Of a stretch of DNA of 64,000 bases, positions 1 through 8,773 are shown one piece after another (position 1 is the first letter of the stretch; each line of letters opens with the position of its first letter). The notes beneath the pieces are model-generated. The model searched no databases. It was not told where the DNA came from and saw only the letters and a program-made list of their open reading frames with translations. The position numbers were made by a program, and so were the translations under genes. Origin of the DNA: Streptomyces sp. NBC_00249 (GTDB lineage: Bacteria > Actinomycetota > Actinomycetes > Streptomycetales > Streptomycetaceae); NCBI RefSeq assembly GCF_026342355.1, contig NZ_JAPEMV010000001.1, positions 1,302,001 to 1,366,000 of the forward strand, written 5' to 3'.

Positions 1-216
1 GGCACTCGGCGGCCCGCAGGGCCAGGACGAGCCGGTCGGCACGCGTGGAGGTCGGCCACCCCAAGTCGTTCCGTACGCCCGGTACGGACCCTGTTCTCGA
101 CGCCCTCCTTCGCCGACGAACCCGACCCCGGGCAACTGCCCCTGTTCCGAACGGGCCCCGCACCGGACGCGGAGCTCGCCACCGCACTGCTCAGACCGGG
201 TGCGGAGGGTCCGTAG
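1..216 (+). CDS. 3' end of an upstream gene, possibly frameshifted
   Basis: The frame starting at base 1 is open to a TAG at 214-216. From about base 105 it has strongly G/C third positions and a plausible C-terminal sequence (FADEPDPGQLPLFRTG). Before about base 105 the best codon bias lies in the frame of base 3 (VEVGHPKSFRTPGTD). This suggests either one gene with a frameshift near 105-112 or two unrelated open stretches. The start lies outside the window and no family is recognisable. It ends 45 bases before the helicase start. Confidence 0.3.
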   Translation, partial: GTRRPAGPGRAGRHAWRSATPSRSVRPVRTLFSTPSFADEPDPGQLPLFRTGPAPDAELATALLRPGAEGP

Positions 217-260
217 GCTTGTACCCGGCCCGCAGCACACAGCCCAGGACGAGGAGACCC

Positions 261-2453
261 ATGCCCCGGCTCGCCATCTCCGAGGAGTTCTTCGACGAGT
301 ACGACGGTCTGGAGAAGCACGTCCGCTCCGCGGTCCGCGACGCCGTACGGATGTTCCAGCAGCTGACCGTGGACCAGTTGCACGCGGGCAAGGGGCTGCA
401 CCTGGAGCAGCTCCAGCATCCGCGTGACCGGCGGATCAGGACCATCCGCATCACCAGGGCCCACCGTGGCGTGGTCCTCGCCCCTGACGACGGCAGCGAC
501 ACCTTCCTGCTGGTGCGCGTCGCCCACCACGACGACGCGATCGCCTGGGCGCGCAAGCGGGCGTACTCGGTGAACTCGGCGACCGGCGCGCTGGAAGTGC
601 GCAACGTCGCGGCCCTGGAGGACATGCAGCCGTTCTTCGAGGACAAGGCCCAGGCGGCGCCGACCCGGCTCTTCGCCGCCCATTCGGACACCGTGCTGCG
701 CGACCTGGGCATCGACGAGCAGACCCTGCGCCTGGCCCGGCTCTGCGTCGATCGCCACGACCTCAAGCTGGTGGCCCCGCCCCTGATGCCCGCGGACCAG
801 CACGAGGTACTCGACCACCTCGCCGAGGGGTTCAGCCCCAAGGACGTCTGGGAGCAGCTGATCACGTCCCGCCGTCCCCGTTCGGCGGAAGGCACGTCAT
901 GGCAGCCGGCCGACCTGGCCGAGGCGATCCGCAGCACTCCGCACCGCATCGTCGACGTGTCCGGGCCGCACGAGCTGGACCGCGTACTGGCCGACGACTT
1001 CGCCCGCTGGAGGGTGTTCCTCCACCCGGCCCAGCGTCGTATGGCCTACGTTCCGAGCTACTCCGGGCCTGCCCAGGTCACCGGCGGTCCCGGAACGGGA
1101 AAGACGGTCGTCGCGCTGCACCGGGTGAGACATCTGCTCCGCGTCGGGGGCCGGGAGGCCGACGGTCGGATCCTGCTGACCACTTACACCAACGCCATGG
1201 CCGACACGCTCCGGCAGAACCTCGCCCTGCTCCTGGGCGACGCGGACAGCGCGCTGTTGGACCGGGTCGACGTGACCACCGTCGATTCGCTGGCCGCACG
1301 GATCATCCGTGAGGCGCGGGGACGCGTGCCGAGGCCGCTCGGGGCGGCAGCCGAGCGCAGTGCGTGGGCCACCGTCCGCAAGCGCCTCGAACTCCCCTGG
1401 TCGGAGCAGTTCCTCTCGCAGGAGTTCCGGCATGTCGTCCTGGCGCAGGACGTGCGCAGCGCGGAGGAGTACCAGAAGGTCCTGCGCAAGGGCCGCGGTA
1501 CCCCTGTCGGACCGGTCCAGCGTGAGCAACTGTGGCGGGCCATCACGCAGTTCACAGCGCTCGTCGCCTCGCGCGACACCGCCACCTACCCGCAGCTGTG
1601 CGCCGACGCGGCAGCGCTCCTCGCCTCCGCCGGCCCTCGGTACGCGCACGTCGTCGTCGACGAGGCACAGGACCTGCACCCCACCCAGTGGCGGGTGTTG
1701 CGGGCGAGCGTCGCCACGGGAGCGGACGATCTCTTCATCGTCGGGGATCCGCACCAGCGCATCTACGACTCCCGGGTCTCGCTCCGCTCGCTGGGCGTGC
1801 ACGTCACCGGGCGATCGACACGTCTTCGGCTCAACTACCGCAGTACGGAGGAGATTCTGGTGTGGGCGGCGGCCCTGCTGGACGGCCGCCGTATCGGACG
1901 CCTCGGCGAGGACGACGACACCGACGCGGCCGACAGCCTCGCCGGCTACCGGTCCGAACTCCACGGCCGTACGCCCTCGGTGCGCGGTCGGCACAGCCAG
2001 GACGAAGAACTGACGGCTCTGGTGGAGCAGGTGCGTTCCTGGATCGACGAGGACGGCGTCGCCCCCTCCGACATCGCGGTCTGCGCCCGCTTCAACACCC
2101 TCGTCGATGCGGTGCTGGCAAGGTTGCGGCGCAGCGGGATACCCGCGGTCGCCGTGAAGGACTCGACGGGGCCCGCGGTGAGCGGGGTGCGGGTGGCCAC
2201 GATGCACGCGATGAAGGGGCTCGAATTCCGCTGCGTGGCGGTCGTGGGGGTCAGCGAAGGCGTGCTGCCGTTCCCGCCCCAGGTGACCCCGGTGCAGGTG
2301 GATCCGTTGCAGCACCAGGCCGATCTGACCGCGGAGCACTGCCTCCTGTTCGTCGCGTGCACGCGGGCCCGTGACGCGCTCGCCGTCTCCTGGCACGGGG
2401 CGGTCTCACCCCTGCTCGCCCCGGTGGTCCACGATGCGTTGGTGACCGGGTAG
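261..2453 (+). CDS. UvrD/Rep-superfamily DNA helicase with RelE/ParE-like N-terminus
   Basis: Predicted 730-residue ATP-dependent DNA helicase. Walker A GGPGTGKT lies near residue 275, motif II DEAQD near 467, and C-terminal motifs MHAMKGLEF and LLFVACTRARDAL fit superfamily 1. The first ~115 residues (KGLHLEQL, then HRGVVLAP, then LLVRVAHHDDAIAWA) have the pattern of the RelE/ParE toxin fold, an arrangement seen in a group of bacterial UvrD-like helicases. The frame is open upstream to 45, but ATG 261 has GAGGAG six bases before it, so this start is chosen. The stop abuts the sensor kinase start. A role in repair or nucleic-acid quality control is inferred. Confidence 0.85.
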   Translation: MPRLAISEEFFDEYDGLEKHVRSAVRDAVRMFQQLTVDQLHAGKGLHLEQLQHPRDRRIRTIRITRAHRGVVLAPDDGSDTFLLVRVAHHDDAIAWARKRAYSVNSATGALEVRNVAALEDMQPFFEDKAQAAPTRLFAAHSDTVLRDLGIDEQTLRLARLCVDRHDLKLVAPPLMPADQHEVLDHLAEGFSPKDVWEQLITSRRPRSAEGTSWQPADLAEAIRSTPHRIVDVSGPHELDRVLADDFARWRVFLHPAQRRMAYVPSYSGPAQVTGGPGTGKTVVALHRVRHLLRVGGREADGRILLTTYTNAMADTLRQNLALLLGDADSALLDRVDVTTVDSLAARIIREARGRVPRPLGAAAERSAWATVRKRLELPWSEQFLSQEFRHVVLAQDVRSAEEYQKVLRKGRGTPVGPVQREQLWRAITQFTALVASRDTATYPQLCADAAALLASAGPRYAHVVVDEAQDLHPTQWRVLRASVATGADDLFIVGDPHQRIYDSRVSLRSLGVHVTGRSTRLRLNYRSTEEILVWAAALLDGRRIGRLGEDDDTDAADSLAGYRSELHGRTPSVRGRHSQDEELTALVEQVRSWIDEDGVAPSDIAVCARFNTLVDAVLARLRRSGIPAVAVKDSTGPAVSGVRVATMHAMKGLEFRCVAVVGVSEGVLPFPPQVTPVQVDPLQHQADLTAEHCLLFVACTRARDALAVSWHGAVSPLLAPVVHDALVTG

Positions 2454-3775
2454 TGGCGCGGGTGGCCGCGAGGACGCTCGCACCTGCCGTGCCGGCCGTC
2501 GAGCCGCCCGTCGCGGTGTGGCGGGCCATGCGGCGGCCCGTGAGGTTCTTGGGGTCGTGGTGGCCCTGGCGGTGCTGGGCGTATCTCGGGAGTGGGTTTC
2601 CGCTCGGGTACGCGGTGCTCGTGGGGCTGGTGGGGCTGGTCGGGCTCGGGGTGGTGCTGGCCGTCGCCGGGATCGGGCTGCTGCTGCTGATCGGCGCCGT
2701 GGCCGGGGCCGTGCCGCTCGGGGAGCTGGAGCGGCGGCGGCTGCGGTGGGTCGAGCCGGTTCCGGTCGCCGATCCGCACACCTCCCTCGCCGGGGCCGGG
2801 GCGGCCGCCTGGCTGCGTACACGGCTGCGGGAGCGGGCCACCTGGCGGGAGCTCGGGTACGCGGCCCTGCTCGGGGTGGTGTTCGGGGCGGCCGGCTTCG
2901 GGGTGCTCGCCCTGCTGGCCTTCTCGCTGATGCTCGTCGCGGCCCCGGTCATCGTGTGGGCGCTGGCTCCCGAGCCGGTGATGCTGATGCCCGGCGAGGC
3001 GGTGGCGGGGCCGCTGGAGGCGCTGGGCGGGACCGCCGTCGGGCTGGCGGGGCTGCTCCTGGCGGCGTACGCGGGCGCGCTGCTCGCCGGGGCCCAGGTC
3101 AAGACCGCCCGGCTGCTCCTCGGTCCGCGCGAGGAGGACGACCGGGTCCTGGAACTGACCCGCTCACGAGTGCGGCTCGTGGACGCCTTCGAGGCGGAAC
3201 GGCGGCGCATCGAGCGGGACCTGCACGACGGGGCGCAGCAGCAGCTGGTGGCCCTCAACATGACCCTGGGCCTGGCGGAGATGCGGCTGCGGGCGGTCCC
3301 GGAGGCCGGGGAGGCGGCCGCGCTGGTGGGCCGGGGTCGTGCGGAGGCGCGGCGGGCGCTGGAGCAACTGCGGGATCTCGTACGGGGGATCCACCCGCAG
3401 GTGCTGACCGACCACGGGCTCGCGGCGGCCGTGGCGGAGGTGGCGCTGCGCCATCCCGTGCCGGTCGAGGTGGACCTCGATGTGCCCCGGCTGCCCGAAC
3501 CGGTCGAGGTCACCGCCTACTTCACCGTCACGGAGGCGCTGGCGAACGCCGCCAAGCACAGCGGCGCCTCACGGGTCGCGGTCGCCGGTAGGGTCGAGGG
3601 CGGCCGGCTCGCTCTCACCATCACCGACGACGGCCGCGGCGGGGCCGATCCCGGCGCGGGAGCGGGTCTGGCGGGGCTCGCGGACAGGGTGGCGATGTTG
3701 CAGGGCAGGCTGATCGTGTCCAGTCCGGTGGGCGGTCCCACCGAACTCCGGGTGGAGGTCCCGTGCTCCGGGTGA
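2453..3775 (+). CDS. Two-component sensor histidine kinase (NarL/DesK-like HisKA_3 class)
   Basis: A 440-residue membrane kinase. The N-terminal half has about four to five hydrophobic segments in a layout like the 'Sensor' domain (PF13796), beginning RAMRRPVRFLGSWWPW. A dimerisation/phosphoacceptor helix follows, with ERDLHDGAQQQLV (His near residue 258), and then an ATPase domain with EALANAAKHSG and DDGRGGADPGAGAGLAGL. GTG 2453 shares its G with the helicase stop codon; a later start such as ATG 2528 is possible. Its 3' end overlaps the response regulator by 13 bases, so the two are translationally coupled. The signal is unknown. It probably phosphorylates the next gene product. Confidence 0.9.
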   Translation: MARVAARTLAPAVPAVEPPVAVWRAMRRPVRFLGSWWPWRCWAYLGSGFPLGYAVLVGLVGLVGLGVVLAVAGIGLLLLIGAVAGAVPLGELERRRLRWVEPVPVADPHTSLAGAGAAAWLRTRLRERATWRELGYAALLGVVFGAAGFGVLALLAFSLMLVAAPVIVWALAPEPVMLMPGEAVAGPLEALGGTAVGLAGLLLAAYAGALLAGAQVKTARLLLGPREEDDRVLELTRSRVRLVDAFEAERRRIERDLHDGAQQQLVALNMTLGLAEMRLRAVPEAGEAAALVGRGRAEARRALEQLRDLVRGIHPQVLTDHGLAAAVAEVALRHPVPVEVDLDVPRLPEPVEVTAYFTVTEALANAAKHSGASRVAVAGRVEGGRLALTITDDGRGGADPGAGAGLAGLADRVAMLQGRLIVSSPVGGPTELRVEVPCSG

Positions 3776-4425
3776 TCCTCGCCGAGGACTCCGTCCTGCT
3801 GCGGGCGGGCCTGTCGGAGCTGCTGACCCTCGGCGGGCACCGGGTGCTGGCGGCGGTGGGCGACGCTCCGTCGCTGCTGCGCGCGGTGGCGGACGAGCGT
3901 CCGGACATCGTGGTCACCGACGTCCGCATGCCGCCCGGACTGCGCGACGAGGGACTGCGGGCCGCACTCGAACTGCGTTCCCACGACCCGTCCTTGCCGG
4001 TGCTGGTGCTCTCCCAGTACGTGGCCACGGCCTACGCCACCCAGCTGTTCACGGGGGCTTCGGCGGCCGGCCTGGGCTACCTGCTCAAGGACCGGGTCGG
4101 TGAGGTGACGGAGTTCCTCGACGCCCTCGACCGGGTCCACCGGGGCCGGACCGTCATCGATCCCGAGGTCGTCCGCGTCCTGCTCGGCCCGCGCACGGCG
4201 AACCAGCCCCTGGCCCGCCTGACCCCGCGCGAGCGCGAGGTGCTCGCGCTGATGGCCGAGGGGCTCAACAACCAGGCGCTGGCGGCACGGCTGTTCATCA
4301 CCGAGGCCTCCGTCGTCAAGCACGCGAGCAGCATCTTCACGAAGCTGGACCTGGATCCGACCGAAGGCAACCGGCGCGTCCTGGCGGTCCTGGCCCACCT
4401 GCGCGGCCAGGACCGGACGCCCTGA
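3763..4425 (+). CDS. Response regulator, LuxR/NarL family
   Basis: A 220-residue DNA-binding regulator. The receiver domain spans roughly residues 2-120, with acidic residues E8/D9, the phosphoacceptor D53 in VVTDVRMP, and K in YLLKDRVGE. The LuxR-type helix-turn-helix is at about 155-215 (LTPREREVLALMAEGL...). GTG 3763 lies inside the kinase gene, which makes the pair a cognate two-component system. The targets are not evident. No operator-like sequence stands out nearby, and the next gene starts 33 bases downstream, so it could be co-transcribed. Confidence 0.93.
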   Translation: MLRVILAEDSVLLRAGLSELLTLGGHRVLAAVGDAPSLLRAVADERPDIVVTDVRMPPGLRDEGLRAALELRSHDPSLPVLVLSQYVATAYATQLFTGASAAGLGYLLKDRVGEVTEFLDALDRVHRGRTVIDPEVVRVLLGPRTANQPLARLTPREREVLALMAEGLNNQALAARLFITEASVVKHASSIFTKLDLDPTEGNRRVLAVLAHLRGQDRTP

Positions 4426-4458
4426 GGGCAGGGTCCGCCGGTTCGTCATACTGTCGGC

Positions 4459-5241
4459 ATGGACATGGAAGGGGCCGAGGAGGCCCGGCGGTGGCTGGCC
4501 GAGTGCGGGGTGCGGCAGACCGGGGACGGCTGGGTGGACGCCGACGAACCGGACCGGATCATGACGGCCAACGACGTCGCGCACTACTGGGCGGGCGTGG
4601 TGTTCACCGACGAGGACCTGGACCGCGCCGGGCAGGTGCGGCTGGCGTTCGGGATGCTGGACCTGCTCGACGACTACTGGGTGACCTGCGAGATCGGCTT
4701 CGCCTACCACGGCAAGGACACCCCGCCGCCGGCCGAACCCCTGTGGGAGGGCTTCCGCCGCAGGCTGGAGGCGGAGCGGAACGCGGAGCCGGTGGAGTAC
4801 TCGCTGTGGGTCGACTGGTTCGAGGACCGCAGGACCTCCGCGACGGCCTTCGCGGAGGTCCTCGGCAACGACATCGGCCTGCTCCTCCACGCTACCCCGC
4901 CCGGCCCGCTGCGCCGGGCCCGGCGGGTCCTCGCCTGCTCGGGGCCGGTGCCGTGGGCGGCGAAGGCCGAGGCGTTCGCCACCGCCGTCCGCGTCCCGGA
5001 GCTGCACCCGGCGCTCTTCAGGGGCCTGCTGACGGGCTACCACGACGTCTACGGCGATCTGGAGCCGGCCCCCGCACTCGCCCTCCTCGACCGGCTCGAC
5101 CTCCCGCCTGACACCGAACACCTCGCACCCCTGCGCACGGTCCTCACGGCGGGCCACACCAACCACCGCCACGCTCCGCAGGCATGGGACGCCGCGGGGG
5201 CGCCCTCCGGGCGACGACGGGAGTTTGACGACAGGCCCTAG
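4459..5241 (+). CDS. Hypothetical protein with an element-derived C-terminal tail
   Basis: 260 residues, soluble, acidic and Trp/Tyr-rich (DVAHYWAGVVFTDEDLD, EYSLWVDWFEDRR). I do not recognise the family. ATG 4459 is chosen because the codon bias starts there. The last ~17 codons (DAAGAPSGRRREFDDRP) and the TAG stop lie in a 54-base block found almost identically at 13511-13564. The tail therefore appears donated by an intergenic repeat rather than ancestral. It converges with the glycosyltransferase gene, and the two stop codons overlap by four bases. Confidence 0.7.
   Translation: MDMEGAEEARRWLAECGVRQTGDGWVDADEPDRIMTANDVAHYWAGVVFTDEDLDRAGQVRLAFGMLDLLDDYWVTCEIGFAYHGKDTPPPAEPLWEGFRRRLEAERNAEPVEYSLWVDWFEDRRTSATAFAEVLGNDIGLLLHATPPGPLRRARRVLACSGPVPWAAKAEAFATAVRVPELHPALFRGLLTGYHDVYGDLEPAPALALLDRLDLPPDTEHLAPLRTVLTAGHTNHRHAPQAWDAAGAPSGRRREFDDRP
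5188..5241. repeat. Half copy of the GGGCCTGTCGTC palindromic element
   Basis: This block matches 13511-13564 at 53 of 54 positions by eye. It contains GACGGGAGTTTGACGACAGG and ends CCCTAG. The complementary left arm present at 13389 is absent here. The CTAG at its end supplies stop codons for both convergent genes. Confidence 0.85.
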
Positions 5242-6437
5242 GACGTACGGGACCCCGCCCGGCGGCGGTGGGGCCGGGAGCGGGCCACGATGCGGGAAGC
5301 AGCGGGGCCGGGGGTCGTGGAGCGCGCCCAGACCACCAGCAGGAGCGGCAGCGCCAGGTAGCCGAAGCGGCCCGCCGGGGCCAGCAGGAACGCCAGGGTC
5401 AGGCCGAGCGCCAGCCGGTCGGCGGCGGCCACCACGGTGCGGGGCGGACGCACCAGCAGGGAGATCCCGACCCCCAGGCCGCCCAGCACCAGCAGCGCCA
5501 CCGTCAGGTACCAGCCCCATGACCCGAGTCCGCTCAGCAGGTGCCCCGGCAGGGGGCTGCTCGCCGGGGTCGCCACCGCCGCCCGCCCCGTCGGGAAGGC
5601 GAACACCTGCCGCCACAGCTCCGCCGGCTGGAGCAGCGCGCCCGGCAGCACCAGCGCGGCCGTCCCCAGCGCCGTCACCCCGGCGCACCGCACCGCCGCC
5701 CGCGCACCCCGCCCGGCCGCGAGGACGGCGACGGCCACCGCCACCGCGGGCAGGGCGGTCCACTTGAGTGCGCAGGCTGCCGCGAGGGCCGCCCCCGCCA
5801 CCGCCGGGCGGCCCGACACCGCGGCCGCGAGCGCCAGGCAGCACAGGCCCGCCAGCGGCAGGTCCACCCCGCTCACCGCCAGCGGAAGCGCCACCACCGG
5901 CGAAGCCACCAGCACCGGGAGCAGCGGTGAGGGGGCGGCGCCCAGCATGCGCCGGCCGGCCCAGGTCGCGGCGAACAGGGCGGCCGCGCACCAGATGCGG
6001 GCGTCGCCCAGCAGGCGCACCGCCCACCCTCCGCCCGGGCCGAAGGCGCCGTCGAGCAGGGCGCGCGGGAGGCCGAGGAGGGCCATGCCGGGGAGGTAGG
6101 GGGTGTACTCCTCGACTCCGGCCGGCTGGTCGACGTAGAGGCGTCCGGAGTCGAGGAGGAGCCGCCCGGAACGTTCGATCACGCCGACCTCGGACTGCCC
6201 CTGCCCGGTCAGGACCAGGTACAGGAGGGGCAGGGCGACGGCGCCCAGCAGGGCCGCGCCGAGTGCCGCGCGGCGGTGGCCGAGGGCGGTGGCCGCGGCG
6301 GCGGCGAGGTACCCGGCGGCCGCGCACCAGCCCCACAGGCGGTGCGGGCCCAGGGAGGAGAACAGCGGGAAGGAGAGGGCCCAGACGGCCGCGAGCAGCC
6401 AGCCGGCGGTCCACCGGGCGGCGGGGGAAGGGGTCAT
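5238..6437 (-). CDS. GT87/DUF2029-type polyprenol-dependent glycosyltransferase, integral membrane
   Basis: 399 residues with about ten hydrophobic segments and an early non-membrane loop (GVIERSGRLLLDSGRLYVD, VEEYTPYLPGMALL), typical of the GT87/DUF2029 mannosyltransferase-like family that uses polyprenyl-phosphate sugars at the membrane. The start is ATG at 6437-6435. The basic C-terminus (RSRPHRRRAGSRTS) is probably cytoplasmic. The stop codon TAG is the first part of the repeat at 5188-5241. The substrate cannot be read from the sequence. Confidence 0.8.
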   Translation of the reverse strand: MTPSPAARWTAGWLLAAVWALSFPLFSSLGPHRLWGWCAAAGYLAAAAATALGHRRAALGAALLGAVALPLLYLVLTGQGQSEVGVIERSGRLLLDSGRLYVDQPAGVEEYTPYLPGMALLGLPRALLDGAFGPGGGWAVRLLGDARIWCAAALFAATWAGRRMLGAAPSPLLPVLVASPVVALPLAVSGVDLPLAGLCCLALAAAVSGRPAVAGAALAAACALKWTALPAVAVAVAVLAAGRGARAAVRCAGVTALGTAALVLPGALLQPAELWRQVFAFPTGRAAVATPASSPLPGHLLSGLGSWGWYLTVALLVLGGLGVGISLLVRPPRTVVAAADRLALGLTLAFLLAPAGRFGYLALPLLLVVWARSTTPGPAASRIVARSRPHRRRAGSRTS

Positions 6438-6542
6438 GGACCCATTCCAGCCGCGCGGCCCGCCCGGGTCTGCACGCCCAGGTGGAGCCTTCGTGGTGGG
6501 GTTTTCCCTACCCCGGGGCCGGGCGGCGACCGCCCGGGCACG

Positions 6543-6580
6543 CCGAAGGGGCGCGACCCGGGTGGGTCACGCCCCTTCGG
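6543..6580 (-). terminator. Terminator after metG
   Basis: An 11-bp stem (CCGAAGGGGCG with its complement at 6570-6580), one mismatch, and an inner GACCC/GGGTC stem lie 26 bases beyond the metG stop. It may also shield the glycosyltransferase promoter. No T-tract is present, as is common in Streptomyces. Confidence 0.7.
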
Positions 6581-6605
6581 TGGCGGGGTCCAGGGGCCTC
6601 AGGCC

Positions 6606-8321
6606 TCAGGCCTCCGGGTTGCCGCCGAAGCGCTCGCGGTAGGACTCCAGGTCCTCCTCGGTGATCTTCGCGAAGAGCACCGGCGGGACGGTGAACGGGG
6701 TCCCGGCCGGGACGGCGTCCAGCGCCTTCGCCTGCTCCGGGCTGATCCACGCCGTGGTGTCGTCGGCGAGGGCGAACGCGGAGCGCATGGTGCGCGCCGA
6801 GGCCGGGATGAACGGCTCGGAGACCACCGAGTAGAGGTGGATGAGGTTCATCGCGGTGCGCAGGGTGAGCGCCGCGCCCTCCAGGTCGGTCTTGACCTCC
6901 AGCCAGGGGGCCTTCTCGTCGAGGTAGGCGTTTCCGGCGGACCACAGGGCGCGCAGCGCGGCGGCGGCCTTGCGGTACTGGAGGGCCTCCATGTGGCCCT
7001 CGTACTCGGCGAGCAGCTCGGCGATCTGCTCGCCCAGCTTGGCCTCGACCTCGCCGGCGGGGCTGCCGGCGGGGACCTCGTCGCCGAACTTCTTGCGGGA
7101 GAAGGTCAGTACGCGGTTGACGAAGTTGCCGAGGGTGCCGCCGAGGTCCTTGTTGACCGTGGCGGAGAAGTGCTCCCACGTGAAGGACGAGTCGTCGGAC
7201 TCGGGCGCGTTCGCGATGAGGAAGTAGCGCCAGTAGTCGGCCGGGAGGATGTCGAGGGCCTGGTCGGTGAAGACGCCGCGCTTCTGCGAGGTGGAGAACT
7301 TGCCGCCGTAGTACGTCAGCCAGTTGAAGGCCTTGACGTAGTCGACCTTCTTCCAGGGCTCGCGGGTGCCGAGCTCGGTGGCCGGGAACATCACCGTGTG
7401 GAACGGGACGTTGTCCTTGGCCATGAACTGCGTGTAGCGGACGTCCTCGGCCTCGTACCACCAGGACTTCCAGTCGCGGTTCGCCGGGTCGGCGTCCGCC
7501 CACTCCTTGGTCGAGGCGATGTACTCGATCGGGGCGTCGAACCAGACGTAGAAGACCTTGCCGTCGGCGGCCAGCTCGGGCCAGGTGTCGGCGGGTACGG
7601 GGACGCCCCAGTCGAGGTCACGGGTGATGGCGCGGTCGTGCAGGCCCTCGGTCAGCCACTTGCGGGCGATGGAGGACGCCAGCTGCGGCCACTCCTCCTC
7701 GTGTTCGGAGACCCAGGCCTCGACCTCGTGCTGGAGCTTGGACTGGAGGAGGAAGAGGTGCTTGGTCTCGCGGACCTCCAGCTCGGTGGAGCCGGAGATG
7801 GCCGAGCGGGGCTCGATCAGGTCCGTGGGGTCCAGGACGCGGGTGCAGTTCTCGCACTGGTCGCCGCGGGCCTTGTCGTAGCCGCAGTGCGGGCAGGTGC
7901 CCTCGACGTAGCGGTCCGGGAGGAAGCGGCCGTCGGCGGGCGAGTACACCTGCCGGATCGCGCGCTCCTCGATGAAGCCGTTCTCCTGGAGCTTGCGCGC
8001 GAAGTGCTGGGTGATCTCGGCGTTCTGCGCGGAGGAACTGCGGCCGAAGTAGTCGAAGGACAGCTCGAAGCCGTCGTAGACCGCCTTCTGGGCGTCGTGC
8101 GCCTGCGCGCAGAAGTCGGCGACCGAGATCCCGGCTTCCTTGGCGGCGAGTTCGGCGGGCGTGCCGTGCTCGTCGGTGGCGCAGATGTAGAGGACGTCGT
8201 GGCCGCGCAGGCGGAGGTACCGGGAGTACACATCCGCCGGAAGCATCGACCCGACCATGTTGCCCAGGTGCTTGATCCCGTTGATGTAGGGAAGCGCGCT
8301 GGTGATCAGGTGTCGAGCCAT
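6606..8321 (-). CDS. metG: Methionyl-tRNA synthetase
   Basis: 571-residue cytoplasmic class I aminoacyl-tRNA synthetase that charges tRNA-Met. It has the MetRS opening [20 protein letters not shown] (HIGH variant), the zinc knuckle [17 protein letters not shown], the WKSWWYE region, and a KMSKS-like loop KFSTSQKRG. The C-terminal anticodon-binding helical region is present; there is no extra EMAP domain. ATG 8321 is preferred over ATG 8336 because GGAG sits nine bases upstream of it. A hairpin with a T-tract lies 120 bases upstream in the leader. Confidence 0.96.
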   Translation of the reverse strand: MARHLITSALPYINGIKHLGNMVGSMLPADVYSRYLRLRGHDVLYICATDEHGTPAELAAKEAGISVADFCAQAHDAQKAVYDGFELSFDYFGRSSSAQNAEITQHFARKLQENGFIEERAIRQVYSPADGRFLPDRYVEGTCPHCGYDKARGDQCENCTRVLDPTDLIEPRSAISGSTELEVRETKHLFLLQSKLQHEVEAWVSEHEEEWPQLASSIARKWLTEGLHDRAITRDLDWGVPVPADTWPELAADGKVFYVWFDAPIEYIASTKEWADADPANRDWKSWWYEAEDVRYTQFMAKDNVPFHTVMFPATELGTREPWKKVDYVKAFNWLTYYGGKFSTSQKRGVFTDQALDILPADYWRYFLIANAPESDDSSFTWEHFSATVNKDLGGTLGNFVNRVLTFSRKKFGDEVPAGSPAGEVEAKLGEQIAELLAEYEGHMEALQYRKAAAALRALWSAGNAYLDEKAPWLEVKTDLEGAALTLRTAMNLIHLYSVVSEPFIPASARTMRSAFALADDTTAWISPEQAKALDAVPAGTPFTVPPVLFAKITEEDLESYRERFGGNPEA

Positions 8322-8773
8322 CCTCGGATGCTCCATTTCATTTATGCGGTGACAACGTGCCGTGACGGATTGTGATCCGGTTCATCGTATCGAACCGGCG
8401 TCAGGGCGGGCGCCGCATTTGTTCGGGGTGGACGTAACGCAAAAGCGAGGGTGGTGACCTCTGCGTCACGGCCCTCGCGATGGGCCCATGCTACAGGCGG
8501 TGGGACGGGGGCCCGACCGGCGTCCGGGTCACGGACCGGGCGGTGGCGGTGGTGGCGGTCGTCTCAGTCGCGTCCTCCCCCGCCCCCCGACCGTTTGCAT
8601 CGCGGCGGCCCCCCGGCCCGGCATATGCGTACGTACCGCCTGCCGCCCCGCGCGGTCGGAATCGATCACGACACGATCACCACCGACCTCATTGCTCCAG
8701 CTTTGTCCTCCGCGCCCTCAAAGTGCGCCCGCGCTGGTCTGATGGGCCCGCACAGGGGATGAGGTGGGGAACG
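8322..8773. promoter_or_regulatory. Divergent intergenic region between metG and the sigma gene
   Basis: About 450 bases without a credible gene. It holds the metG leader with the hairpin at 8441-8478. Nearer the sigma gene is a repeat-rich stretch: direct repeats CGATCAC at 8663 and 8674, flanked by GGTCGG (8654) and CCGACC (8683). This could be an operator. I could not assign promoter boxes with confidence. Confidence 0.5.
8441..8478 (-). terminator. Intrinsic-terminator-like hairpin in the metG leader
   Basis: Read on the minus strand, a 7-bp stem GCGAGGG/CCCTCGC, a 2x2 internal loop and a 5-bp stem GTGAC/GTCAC with a 6-base loop are followed directly by TTTTGCG. It points toward metG and ends about 120 bases before its start. 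No minus-strand gene lies upstream of it, so it could be an attenuator or a block to antisense read-through. Confidence 0.6.

Noticed and set aside
8445..8478. On the plus strand AGGGTGGTGACC resembles the T-box core AGGGTGGNACC
   Set aside because: The bulge has one extra base, no specifier stem is visible upstream, and the downstream plus-strand gene is a sigma factor, not a synthetase. The T-tract is on the other strand.
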